From Pseudomonadota bacterium (lineage in GTDB: Bacteria; Pseudomonadota; Gammaproteobacteria; Burkholderiales; Burkholderiaceae_B): DNA of 6,018 nucleotides. A model generated the notes under the pieces. That model searched no databases. It was not told the origin of the DNA and was given only the letters and a program-made list of their open reading frames with translations. Location of the stretch: positions 1 to 6,018 of the forward strand of contig JAEYVD010000097.1 of the NCBI GenBank assembly GCA_023432075.1, in the 5' to 3' direction. Below, in pieces: positions 1-6,018 of this stretch (within the stretch, counting starts at the first letter, position 1; each line of letters starts with the position of its first letter). Position numbers and translations under genes: made by a program.

Positions 1-1291
1 CTTCCACGGCCGAGATGTTCTCGCCGCTGCGGCGGATGACGTTCTTCTTGCGGTCGACAAAGCGCAGGGCGCCGTCGGCCTCGCGGCGCACGATGTCGCC
101 GGTGTGGAACCAGCCGCCTTCCCAGGCTTCGTTGGTGGCGGCGTCGTCCTTCAGGTAGCCGGCAAAAAAGCCATAGCGCGGATCCTCTCCAGCATGGCGC
201 ACCAGCAGTTCGCCCGGTTCGCCGATGGCGGCCGGTTCGCCCGCGTCGGTCACGATGCGCACCTCAACGTCAGCTTCCTCGCTGCCGAAGCTGCTGGTCC
301 CGACGTGGCGCGGTTCCTGGTTGGCGATGATGACGGCGCCCGCGCCGGTCTCGGTCATGGCCCAGGCCTCCAGCAGCGGAAAGCCGAAGCGCGCCTCGAA
401 GGGCGCATGCAGCTTGCGGTCCACGCCCGCGCCAAAGCCGAAGCGGATCGCCGGCTGCAGATCCTGCGGGGAAGGCTCGGCCTTCATCAGGATGGCGGGC
501 ATGACGCCCAGGTAGTGCAGCACGGTGGCGCGCGATTCGCGCACGCTGTCCCACCACGAGCGCGGGTGAAAGCGGTCCAGCGGGATCAGGCAGCCGCCCG
601 TCAGCACCATCGCCATCGCGGAGTAGGCCATGGCGTTCATGTGCACCAGCGGCAGCGGCGTCAGCATGCGTTCCTGGCCGGGCCGCAGCGCGGCCAGTCC
701 GCCGATGCGGGCGTACCAGCCGCCCGCATGCAGGAAATAGCGGTTGGGCAGGATGCAGCCTTTGGGCCGGCCGGTGGTGCCGGACGTATAAAGCAGCGCG
801 CACTCGGTCAGTTCGGAAGGCGGCATGCCTTGCTGGGGCGCGGGGAAGGGCGCGGCGGGCGGCGCGTCGTCCGGGCCCATCACGCGCAGTTCCCGGCCCG
901 CCCGGGCCGCTGCCGCCAGCAGGTCCGCGTGGCGTCCCGGCAGCGCGACTGCCAGCGCGATCTCGGAATGGCCGGCCAGATACTCCAGTTCGGCCGCGCG
1001 CAGGTCCGGATTGATCGGGACGACCGACACGCCCAGCGCATTGAGCGCAAACCAGTGCAGGAAGAACGCGGGCCGGTTTTCCAGCAGCAGGCCGGCGCGG
1101 TGGCCGTGGCCATAGCCCGCCTTTTCATAGGCGGCGCGCAGCGTCTCGATGGCGTCGGCCGCCTTGCCGTAGGTCAGTTCGCCGGCTTCGATGCCATAGG
1201 CGTGCGCCGTTTCGGGCAGGATGCACAGGAACGGCTGGCCGCCGTGGCGGGATGCGGTGTCGGCAAAGGCCTGGTGGACGGTGGCGGTCAC
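1..1291 (-). CDS. ANL-superfamily acyl/aryl-CoA ligase (AMP-binding, CaiC-like), C-terminus cut by window edge
   Basis: This is an ATP-dependent ligase that adenylates a carboxylic acid and then forms its CoA thioester. Reading the minus strand from GTG at 1291 gives 430 uninterrupted codons to base 1. Visible core motifs are the phosphate loop YTSGTTGRPKG (residues 168-178), the A5 motif AWAMTETGAG (about 309-318), the A7 motif GWFHTGD (393-399, with the ribose-contacting Asp399), and the hinge stretch DRKKNVIRRSGEN (413-425). The missing part is the small C-terminal domain with the catalytic lysine; family members of about 510-550 aa suggest roughly 90-120 residues are lost. GTG is chosen as the start because AGGAG lies 6 nt upstream and overlaps the stop of the preceding beta-subunit gene. 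The layout around the A5 and hinge motifs recalls crotonobetaine/carnitine-CoA ligase relatives, but the substrate cannot be read from sequence. Its place directly after the ring-hydroxylating oxygenase suggests an aromatic or arylalkanoic acid (inference). Confidence 0.93.
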   Translation of the reverse strand, partial: MTATVHQAFADTASRHGGQPFLCILPETAHAYGIEAGELTYGKAADAIETLRAAYEKAGYGHGHRAGLLLENRPAFFLHWFALNALGVSVVPINPDLRAAELEYLAGHSEIALAVALPGRHADLLAAAARAGRELRVMGPDDAPPAAPFPAPQQGMPPSELTECALLYTSGTTGRPKGCILPNRYFLHAGGWYARIGGLAALRPGQERMLTPLPLVHMNAMAYSAMAMVLTGGCLIPLDRFHPRSWWDSVRESRATVLHYLGVMPAILMKAEPSPQDLQPAIRFGFGAGVDRKLHAPFEARFGFPLLEAWAMTETGAGAVIIANQEPRHVGTSSFGSEEADVEVRIVTDAGEPAAIGEPGELLVRHAGEDPRYGFFAGYLKDDAATNEAWEGGWFHTGDIVRREADGALRFVDRKKNVIRRSGENISAVE

Positions 1292-1297
1292 GGTCCG

Positions 1298-1302
1298 CTC
1301 CT
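1298..1302 (-). promoter_or_regulatory. Ribosome binding site deciding the ligase GTG start
   Basis: AGGAG on the minus strand ends 6 nt before the GTG at 1291. Its first two bases belong to the TAG stop of the oxygenase beta-subunit gene. This supports GTG as the true start and suggests translational coupling between the two genes. Confidence 0.7.
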
Positions 1303-1792
1303 ACATGAACAGTTGGATGTTGCCGAAGGCCGCGTCGCAGTTGACGAGGTCCACGCGTTTCAGGCGGATGCGCAGCGCGCCGTCCTGTTCCACCAGGTGA
1401 TGCGTGGCCCAGCCCGCAAAGAGGGTCTGCGTGTCCTGCCGCGTTTCGACGTAATGGAAGGCGGTGCGCACGACGTGACGCCCTTCTGCGGGCGCGGATT
1501 CGGGATGGCCATGTTCCACCGTGGGCGCCTGCAGCAGGTGATGGCAGCGGCTCTTGGGCTGCTGCGAGAACGTGCGCTGTCCCGCCAGGCGCTCGACACG
1601 CACGCGCAGCAGCAGCTTGTCCTCGTACATCAGCGAGGCGTGCAGCTTCGCATCGGTCTGGCCGTGCGCCAGCGGCATCCAGTAATAGCCGTCGTCGGTG
1701 TACAGGTTCAGCCAGTCCTCGAAGCGCAGCTCGTCCAGCATGCGCGCCTCGGCGTAGACAAAATCGATCAACTCGCGGTCGCTTGCGCTCAT
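1301..1792 (-). CDS. Aromatic ring-hydroxylating oxygenase, small (beta) subunit
   Basis: This 163-aa protein is the structural beta subunit of an alpha-beta Rieske non-heme iron oxygenase, with the SnoaL/NTF2-like cone fold and no cofactor. Family signatures are the N-terminal stretch MLDELRFEDWLNLYTDDGYYWMP (residues 18-40), a central Tyr-Glu-Asp followed by a basic stretch (YEDKLLLRVRVERL, 56-69), and the C-terminal strand IRLKRVDLVNCD leading to NIQLFM. The length fits the usual 155-180 aa of the BenB/NdoB-like family. The ATG at 1792 overlaps the alpha-subunit stop as ATGA, and GGAG at 1801-1798 lies inside the alpha gene 5 nt upstream. This arrangement is typical of equimolar subunits. 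An in-frame extension of 150 codons exists upstream but only mirrors the alpha gene in another frame, so it was rejected. Substrate specificity is normally set by the alpha subunit and cannot be inferred here. Confidence 0.93.
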   Translation of the reverse strand: MSASDRELIDFVYAEARMLDELRFEDWLNLYTDDGYYWMPLAHGQTDAKLHASLMYEDKLLLRVRVERLAGQRTFSQQPKSRCHHLLQAPTVEHGHPESAPAEGRHVVRTAFHYVETRQDTQTLFAGWATHHLVEQDGALRIRLKRVDLVNCDAAFGNIQLFM

Positions 1793-3108
1793 ACCGACTC
1801 CGATCCGGTCATGTAGCGGCCCCATGCGCGGTACTGGTTGCGCATCTGCCATTCGTTGGTGCCATTGGTGACGACGTTCTTCTGGTCCGCTTCGCCGGGC
1901 GCGTAGAGCCGTCCCACGTTGACCCAGTCGCGTGCGCGCGAGTGCAGGCCGTCCTGGGCGCGTTCGTACATTTCCAGGTCGTCGTGGCCCACCACGGACG
2001 TCGGCGCGTTGATGAGCCGGTTGTACATGAGCGTGCGCTCCAGCAGCAGGTCCGGCGCGCCCACCAGGCGGAACGTCCAGGATTCCACCAGCGTGCGGTC
2101 GGCGGCGATCGGCTTGAAGATCCGCAGCGTCTGGATCGGCCCCTTGACCATGATGTTGGGGAAGTACACCGTGTTGTGGCGCACGTCGCCCAGGATCGCC
2201 TTGGCGCGGTCTTCGCCGTAGGCCTGCACCATCGAATCCCAATAGCCCGGGACGCCCGAATACGAGGCGTGGATGGAGTCGGAAACGCCGGTGTGCCCGT
2301 GCCCGTTTTCCCAGACGCGGATGCCCATGTTCTCGAAGAACTCGTAGGGAGAGATGAACGGCGCGAACAGCTCGACCGCCATCGGCTTGGGCGTGCCTTC
2401 GGGCGCCTGTTCCCAGACCTTGACCGCCGTGCCCGCCGAGGATTCGTGCGCGACCATCGGATGGCAGGTGTCGGTCTGGTTGTCGACCAGCATCTTCCAG
2501 TTGCAGCGGTGCATGTAGCGCAGCACGCCGCCGGCGACCTCAAGGCGGCCTTCGGGCGAACGGTCGACCATGTTGTCCAGCGTCGAAAGCGAATCGCCGA
2601 AGAATTCCTCGAAGGACTGGCCCTCGGGGTTCAGGCGGCAGAAGACGAAGCCGCGATGGTTGCGCACGTCTTTCACGGCGGCCATGCCCTGGCTGGCTTC
2701 GCAGTTTTCCAGGCCGGTGTTCTCGTAGCCTTTTTTCAGCGGGATCGACAGCAGGCTGCCGTCTGTCTTGAACGTCCAGGCGTGATAAGGGCAGCGAAAG
2801 AACTTGCCCGTGTTGCCGCAGGCCTCGCCCGCGACCATGGTGCCCTTGTGCGGGCAGCGGTTGTGCAGCACGCGCACGCTTTTGTCGCTGTGGCGGACCA
2901 TCACCACCGGCTGGTTGCCGACGGTGGTGGTGATGTAGTCGCCCGGGTTGGGGACCTGGCTGTCATGGCCGACAAAGACCCAGGTGTTGGCGTACAGGCG
3001 TTCCATTTCCAGGTCGAACAGTTCCTGGTCGATGAAAAGGTCCTTGTGCACCTCGGTGTCGCGGAGCAGCGCGCGGATGGCGTCGGGATTGTCGCGGTAT
3101 TTGCCCAT
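1789..3108 (-). CDS. Rieske [2Fe-2S] aromatic ring-hydroxylating oxygenase, large (alpha) subunit
   Basis: This 439-aa protein is the catalytic subunit that inserts O2-derived oxygen into an aromatic ring using a Rieske cluster and a mononuclear iron. The Rieske domain (about 40-150) shows CPH at 85-87 and CPYH at 106-109, giving C85/H87/C106/H109 as cluster ligands. The catalytic domain follows, with NWKMLVDNQTDTCHPMVAH (203-221). Here H216 and H221 are the expected iron ligands and D213 matches the Asp that bridges to the neighbouring Rieske centre in naphthalene dioxygenase. The third, carboxylate ligand is probably D376 or D377 in GHDDLEMYE. The length is typical of the family (420-460 aa). 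The start is ATG 3108, with AAGGA 7 nt upstream. The frame stays open for 55 more codons, but these run over the end of the reductase gene and look like antisense-type Arg/Pro-rich sequence. It overlaps the beta subunit by 4 nt. The substrate is unknown; a benzoate- or arylalkanoate-type acid is plausible given the ligase next door. Confidence 0.95.
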   Translation of the reverse strand: MGKYRDNPDAIRALLRDTEVHKDLFIDQELFDLEMERLYANTWVFVGHDSQVPNPGDYITTTVGNQPVVMVRHSDKSVRVLHNRCPHKGTMVAGEACGNTGKFFRCPYHAWTFKTDGSLLSIPLKKGYENTGLENCEASQGMAAVKDVRNHRGFVFCRLNPEGQSFEEFFGDSLSTLDNMVDRSPEGRLEVAGGVLRYMHRCNWKMLVDNQTDTCHPMVAHESSAGTAVKVWEQAPEGTPKPMAVELFAPFISPYEFFENMGIRVWENGHGHTGVSDSIHASYSGVPGYWDSMVQAYGEDRAKAILGDVRHNTVYFPNIMVKGPIQTLRIFKPIAADRTLVESWTFRLVGAPDLLLERTLMYNRLINAPTSVVGHDDLEMYERAQDGLHSRARDWVNVGRLYAPGEADQKNVVTNGTNEWQMRNQYRAWGRYMTGSESV

Positions 3109-3115
3109 GGTCGCT

Positions 3116-3120
3116 TCCTT
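3116..3120 (-). promoter_or_regulatory. Ribosome binding site of the oxygenase alpha subunit
   Basis: AAGGA on the minus strand lies 7 nt before ATG 3108, in the 20-nt gap after the reductase stop. It decides the start in favour of the 439-aa protein over the upstream in-frame start at 3273. Confidence 0.7.
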
Positions 3121-3128
3121 GTCGGGGA

Positions 3129-4106
3129 CTACAGGTCCAGCACCAGGCGCGCGGACTTGGCGCGCGAGATGCAGATCTGGATGATCTTGCCGCTCGCCTT
3201 CTCGGTGTCGGACAGGTAATAGTCGCGGTGGTCGGGCTCGCCTTCCAGCACGGTGGCCTGGCACACGCCGCATTCGCCGCGCTTGCAGTCGACCATCGGG
3301 TCGCAGCCTTCTTCTTCCATCACCTCGACGATGGTCTTGTCGGCGGGAATCGTCAGCACACGGCCGGACTGGCGCAGTTCAACCTCGAAGGCCTGGTCGC
3401 CGGCTTGCGGCGCGGCCGTCGCGAAAAGCTCGAAATGAATGTGGGCGTCGGGCCAGTGGCGCACGTGCGCGCCCTGGATGACGGCGTCGATCAGCCCCTT
3501 GGGACCGCAGACGTACAGGTGCTGGCGCGGCGTGGCCGACGCCAGCAGCGCCTGCAGGTCGAACCGGCTCGCGGGATCGTCGTCGGCGTGCAGCGTCAGG
3601 TCGCCGCCCGCCAGCGCCTGCAGCTCGGTCAGGAAGGCAAGCTGGTCCTTGCTGCGGCCGCAGTAATGCAGATGGAACGCGCGGCCGGCGGACTTGAGCG
3701 CGGCGGCCATGGACGCAATCGGCGTGATGCCGATGCCGCCTGCAATCAGAATGACCGGCTCGTCGCCGGCAGGCGATTCGTGCAGCGGAAAGTCGTTCTT
3801 CGGGCCTTCCACGGTCAGCACGTCGCCCTCCGACAGCGCGTGCATGTGGCGCGATCCGCCCTGGCTGGTTTCTTCCAGCCGCACGCCCAGGCGGTACTCG
3901 GCCGGTTCGGCAAAGCGTCCCGCCTCGGGCGCCAGCTGCACCAGCGAATAGCAGCGCGGGTCGCGCAGGCCGGGGATCGTCACCTTCAGGTGCGCGCCGG
4001 GGCCGAAGGCGGGCAGCGCGCCGCCGTCTTCGCGCGCCAGCCGGAACGAGCGGATCAGCGGCGATTCCTGCCGGACTTCCCGGACGATCAGTTTGAGTGT
4101 CTGCAC
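3129..4106 (-). CDS. PDR/VanB-family NAD(P)H oxidoreductase with C-terminal [2Fe-2S] ferredoxin domain
   Basis: This 325-aa protein is a one-chain electron donor, presumably passing hydride-derived electrons from NAD(P)H through flavin and a plant-type [2Fe-2S] centre to the oxygenase encoded next. The domains in order are a flavin-binding barrel (about 1-105) with RCYSL (51-55) and GGSRHMH (83-89), a nucleotide-binding domain (about 115-230) with GGIGITPI (123-130) and CGPKG (200-204), and a ferredoxin domain (about 238-325) with C274-x4-C279-x2-C282 and the distal C312 in ICISRA. This order (flavin, NAD, ferredoxin) matches phthalate dioxygenase reductase and VanB, which bind FMN. It is the reverse of BenC-type reductases. 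Length matches the family (about 315-330). The start is GTG 4106; the only in-frame codons between it and the IorB-like stop include no ATG, and a weak AAAGAGA (4121-4115) lies upstream. The gaps are 27 nt upstream and 20 nt downstream. Confidence 0.94.
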   Translation of the reverse strand: MQTLKLIVREVRQESPLIRSFRLAREDGGALPAFGPGAHLKVTIPGLRDPRCYSLVQLAPEAGRFAEPAEYRLGVRLEETSQGGSRHMHALSEGDVLTVEGPKNDFPLHESPAGDEPVILIAGGIGITPIASMAAALKSAGRAFHLHYCGRSKDQLAFLTELQALAGGDLTLHADDDPASRFDLQALLASATPRQHLYVCGPKGLIDAVIQGAHVRHWPDAHIHFELFATAAPQAGDQAFEVELRQSGRVLTIPADKTIVEVMEEEGCDPMVDCKRGECGVCQATVLEGEPDHRDYYLSDTEKASGKIIQICISRAKSARLVLDL

Positions 4107-4133
4107 GATGTCTGTCTCTTTCAGGTGGCGGCC

Positions 4134-5678
4134 TCAGGCGGCCAGTTTTTCCGCAATCTGGCGTTCCATGGGCTCGCACTTCACGTTGGCAAGCGCCGTG
4201 TCGCGCAGCGCGCGCAGCGCGTCGGCGGCATCGGGACGGCCGGCCAGCTGGTCCGCCGCCGCAATGAGCTGCCGGTACTTGCCGCCGCCGCGCACATGGG
4301 TATCGCTGTAGCCCTTGACCAGGCGGCGGCAGTTGACGGTCTCGACCGCCAGCGCGTAGTCGCGCGGCGCCAGCCGGGCTACCAGCGCCAGCCACGTTTC
4401 CAGGGATTCGGCCTCGATCTGGTGGCGCAACGTGCCGCGCCGGAAGCGCCGCATGCCGGCCAGCGTGTACAGCATCAGGAATCCGCCCAGCGTGCCGCTG
4501 CGCAGGCGGCGGCCCTTGCCGAGCCGGCGCTCCACGAAGCCGCCGAAGGCCTTGGAGCCCTCCAGCCAGCGGCCCAGCCGCACCGGCAGGGTGCCGCAGA
4601 TTTCTTCCAGCCGGGGGTGCATGAATTCGGTGGTGTCCACGAGCTGGCCGGGGCGCGCGCCGACTTCCGAACGCACACGGTCAAAGCGCGTGCCGCGCGT
4701 CTTCAGGTCCGCCACGCGGATCACGTCGTCGTACGCCATGGCCGTGGCCACGTAGCGCGCGGCGGCACAGGTCAGCGCCCATTGGCGGGCGTCGCCGCCG
4801 TGCTGCGCGTCCAGGTCGCGGATCGCCTTCATGCGGCGCAGGTAGTCTTCGGCATAGGCCAGGTCCTGGAACTCGATCTGGCGGCGCACGCCCGCGGTCA
4901 GCATGGGCTGCGCACAGGCCGGAAAGTCGCGCCGGATGGCGTCCAGCAAGGCCTGCGCGCGCGGGCTGGCGGCGCGCTCGGGCACGGGCGGAACGGGACG
5001 TGCGAGGTCGATGGCGGCGGGCGCGTCCGGCGCCTTGGCGGCCGACTCGAAGCCCAGTGCAAAGGCGCGCAGGCTCGCGTCCACGCCGAGGCCCGCGCGC
5101 CGCACGGTGGCCTCGAAGTCGTCGCGGCTAAAGGGCAGGGCGCCGCTGCCGGCCACCGCCCCAAAAAGGCTGGCGCTGATGACGCTGCCGGCACGGTCCG
5201 CCAGATCCTGCAGGTCGAAGCACAGGAAGCGGCGCGCGGCGGCGCGTCCAGCTTCCAGCACCTTGTTCGGGTCCGCGATCCCGTTGCCGGGCGCGGACTT
5301 TTCGCTGACTGCAAAGCTGCGGTGCGACGACGCGATCAGGACCGTGCGTTCGGGCGTCACGAGACCGCGCTGGATGGCGCGGCCGCCTTCCATCAGTTCG
5401 GCGGCCACCACCAGGTCCACGTCGCCCGGCGTGGGCATCAGCGCCAGCGCCGGCTGGCGGCCGGCGCGCTGCACGTCGGCCTCGGGCAGCAGCTCCAGGT
5501 AGTAGATCGTGGCGCCGGTGCGCTGCGCCACGCCCGGCACCGAGGTGGTCTGCGCCCACCAGCCCGCGTGCTCGGCCATGTCGACGATCCAGTCGGCCAG
5601 CACGCCGCCGCCTTGGCCGCCCATGGCCAGGATGGCGATCTTGATGGGGTTGCCTTGTTGCATCACCGCCGCGTTCAT
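4134..5678 (-). CDS. Indolepyruvate/2-oxoacid ferredoxin oxidoreductase beta subunit, IorB-like, extended form
   Basis: This 514-aa protein is the partner subunit of a thiamine-diphosphate-dependent 2-oxoacid:acceptor oxidoreductase, which converts arylpyruvates to aryl-acetyl-CoA and CO2. Residues about 12-205 match the POR gamma-type domain, opening with IAILAMGGQGGGVLADWI (14-31), the characteristic Gly-rich start of IorB. Further markers are the Gln/Thr-rich stretch TTSVPGVAQRTGATIYY (44-60) and GDVDLVVAAELMEGGRA (85-101). Residues about 240-510 form a long, mostly helical extension that includes KGYSDTHVRGGGKYRQL (455-471). I recognise this as the C-terminal region found in long bacterial Ior proteins (I believe Pfam DUF6537). 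Archaeal IorB is only about 200 aa, so this is the bacterial long form. The start ATG 5678 is preceded by GAGGA (5693-5689), 10 nt away, which overlaps the IorA-like stop; Met6 at 5663 is a weaker alternative. The substrate need not be indolepyruvate. Confidence 0.9.
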   Translation of the reverse strand: MNAAVMQQGNPIKIAILAMGGQGGGVLADWIVDMAEHAGWWAQTTSVPGVAQRTGATIYYLELLPEADVQRAGRQPALALMPTPGDVDLVVAAELMEGGRAIQRGLVTPERTVLIASSHRSFAVSEKSAPGNGIADPNKVLEAGRAAARRFLCFDLQDLADRAGSVISASLFGAVAGSGALPFSRDDFEATVRRAGLGVDASLRAFALGFESAAKAPDAPAAIDLARPVPPVPERAASPRAQALLDAIRRDFPACAQPMLTAGVRRQIEFQDLAYAEDYLRRMKAIRDLDAQHGGDARQWALTCAAARYVATAMAYDDVIRVADLKTRGTRFDRVRSEVGARPGQLVDTTEFMHPRLEEICGTLPVRLGRWLEGSKAFGGFVERRLGKGRRLRSGTLGGFLMLYTLAGMRRFRRGTLRHQIEAESLETWLALVARLAPRDYALAVETVNCRRLVKGYSDTHVRGGGKYRQLIAAADQLAGRPDAADALRALRDTALANVKCEPMERQIAEKLAA

Positions 5679-5688
5679 GGTGCTGGGT

Positions 5689-5693
5689 TCCTC
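5689..5693 (-). promoter_or_regulatory. Ribosome binding site of the IorB-like gene
   Basis: GAGGA on the minus strand overlaps the TGA stop of the IorA-like gene and lies 10 nt before ATG 5678. The spacing is slightly long but no better start is nearby. The overlap suggests coupled translation of the two Ior subunits. Confidence 0.55.
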
Positions 5694-6018
5694 AAAGGGC
5701 GTCGTGCGCCAGGCGCGCCGCGCGGCGCCGTTGCAGAAAGCCGATCACCGCGCCGCGCAGGCGCGCCACGAAGCGGTCGGCGCCGGTCGGGTTGTGGATG
5801 ATGTCGGCGCGGTAGAACGATGGGCACAGCACGGCCGCATGCGCGACCTCGCCACAGTTGCCGCAGCCCACGCAGCTGCTTTCCACGTGCGCGACCGGGT
5901 CTTCCTTGAGGGGATCGCCGCTGTCCTTGACCGTCAGCGACGGGCAGCCGGACAGCCGGATACAGGCGTGGTCGCCCGTGCAGACATCCGGATCCACGCC
6001 AAAGCGTTCCTTCACGAC
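5692..6018 (-). CDS. Indolepyruvate/2-oxoacid ferredoxin oxidoreductase alpha subunit, IorA-like, C-terminal end only
   Basis: Only the last 108 codons are inside the window; the frame is open through the right edge and the GTG at 6015 is an internal Val, not a start. The visible part is the C-terminal ferredoxin-like iron-sulfur domain. The first Cys group is C-x5-C-x5-C-P, with codons at 5982-5980, 5964-5962 and 5946-5944. The second group is C-x2-C-x2-C-x9-C-P, with codons at 5874-5872, 5865-5863, 5856-5854 and 5826-5824, a normal [4Fe-4S] site. The text CTGDHACIRLSGCPSLT is typical, as I recall it, of proteobacterial IorA homologues. The missing N-terminal part should carry the pyrimidine- and thiamine-diphosphate-binding domains. 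After the clusters comes a basic tail (about residues 80-105) rich in Arg. The gap to the IorB-like gene is 13 nt, as expected for subunits of one enzyme. Confidence 0.88.
   Translation of the reverse strand, partial: VVKERFGVDPDVCTGDHACIRLSGCPSLTVKDSGDPLKEDPVAHVESSCVGCGNCGEVAHAAVLCPSFYRADIIHNPTGADRFVARLRGAVIGFLQRRRAARLAHDAL

Larger units (their letters stand above)
1..6018 (-). other. Single catabolic operon of six co-directional genes
   Basis: Six minus-strand genes run in the order IorA-like, IorB-like, VanB-type reductase, Rieske alpha, Rieske beta, CoA ligase. Intergenic distances are 13, 27, 20, -4 and 9 nt, and none contains a visible hairpin terminator or room for a promoter. Two ribosome binding sites overlap the preceding stop codon. 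The promoter and any regulator lie beyond base 6018, and further pathway genes may lie beyond base 1. There is no gene-free stretch longer than 27 nt. Confidence 0.85.

Noticed and set aside
104..1816. Plus-strand open frame of 570 codons
   Set aside because: It is antisense to the CoA ligase and the oxygenase beta subunit, both of which have clear family motifs on the minus strand. Its own product shows no motif and is compositionally biased.
1793..2242. 150-codon N-terminal extension of the oxygenase beta subunit
   Set aside because: It is a shifted-frame reading of the alpha subunit gene. The ATG at 1792 gives the normal family length, has GGAG 5 nt upstream and forms a standard ATGA overlap.
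3109..3128. Possible promoter or terminator between reductase and oxygenase genes
   Set aside because: The gap is only 20 nt and is largely taken up by the ribosome binding site; no hairpin or T-run was seen.
1783..3219. Plus-strand open frame of 478 codons
   Set aside because: It is antisense to the Rieske alpha subunit, whose ligand residues and start signal are clear. Its product is His/Val/Ala/Arg-rich without domains.
3109..3273. 55-codon N-terminal extension of the Rieske alpha subunit
   Set aside because: It overlaps the reductase's ferredoxin domain in another frame, is Arg/Pro-rich, and a good ribosome binding site precedes the internal ATG at 3108.
4107..4133. Possible regulatory element in the largest gap, between IorB-like and reductase genes
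   Set aside because: 27 nt is too short for a promoter, and no inverted repeat or recognisable box could be identified.
3228..5801. Plus-strand open frame of 857 codons
   Set aside because: It lies antisense to the reductase, the IorB-like gene and the end of the IorA-like gene, crosses two gene junctions, and its product is rich in Ala, Arg, Gln, His and Gly with no recognisable domain. High GC at codon third positions produces such antisense frames.

Overview
The window is high-GC, almost entirely coding DNA, with G or C at most third codon positions. Every supported gene lies on the minus strand. The protein families and base composition suggest a metabolically versatile betaproteobacterium, possibly of the Achromobacter/Bordetella (Alcaligenaceae) type. 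That taxonomic guess comes from protein style, not from a marker gene.

Read in the direction of transcription (high to low coordinates), the layout is: (1) the C-terminal end of an IorA-like indolepyruvate/2-oxoacid ferredoxin oxidoreductase alpha subunit, cut by the right edge (6018-5692); (2) an extended 514-aa IorB-like beta subunit (5678-4134); (3) a PDR/VanB-family flavin and [2Fe-2S] reductase (4106-3129); (4) a Rieske ring-hydroxylating oxygenase alpha subunit (3108-1789); (5) its small beta subunit (1792-1301); (6) an ANL-superfamily acyl/aryl-CoA ligase, cut by the left edge (1291-1). The junctions are +13, +27, +20, -4 (ATGA overlap) and +9 nt. No gap could hold a promoter plus terminator, so the six genes look like one operon that begins and ends outside the window.

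The set reads as a catabolic module for an aromatic compound. The reductase would take electrons from NAD(P)H and pass them to the alpha/beta oxygenase, which would hydroxylate the ring. The ligase would activate a carboxylic acid as a CoA thioester. The IorA/IorB pair would convert an arylpyruvate-type 2-oxoacid to an acyl-CoA by oxidative decarboxylation. The substrate cannot be read from the sequence; an aromatic amino-acid derivative or arylacetic-type acid is inferred from the Ior subunits. The most notable points are an Ior-type 2-oxoacid oxidoreductase placed in one operon with an O2-dependent Rieske oxygenase, and a VanB-type reductase placed next to an alpha-beta oxygenase. No RNA genes, mobile elements, CRISPR arrays or sizeable repeats were seen.
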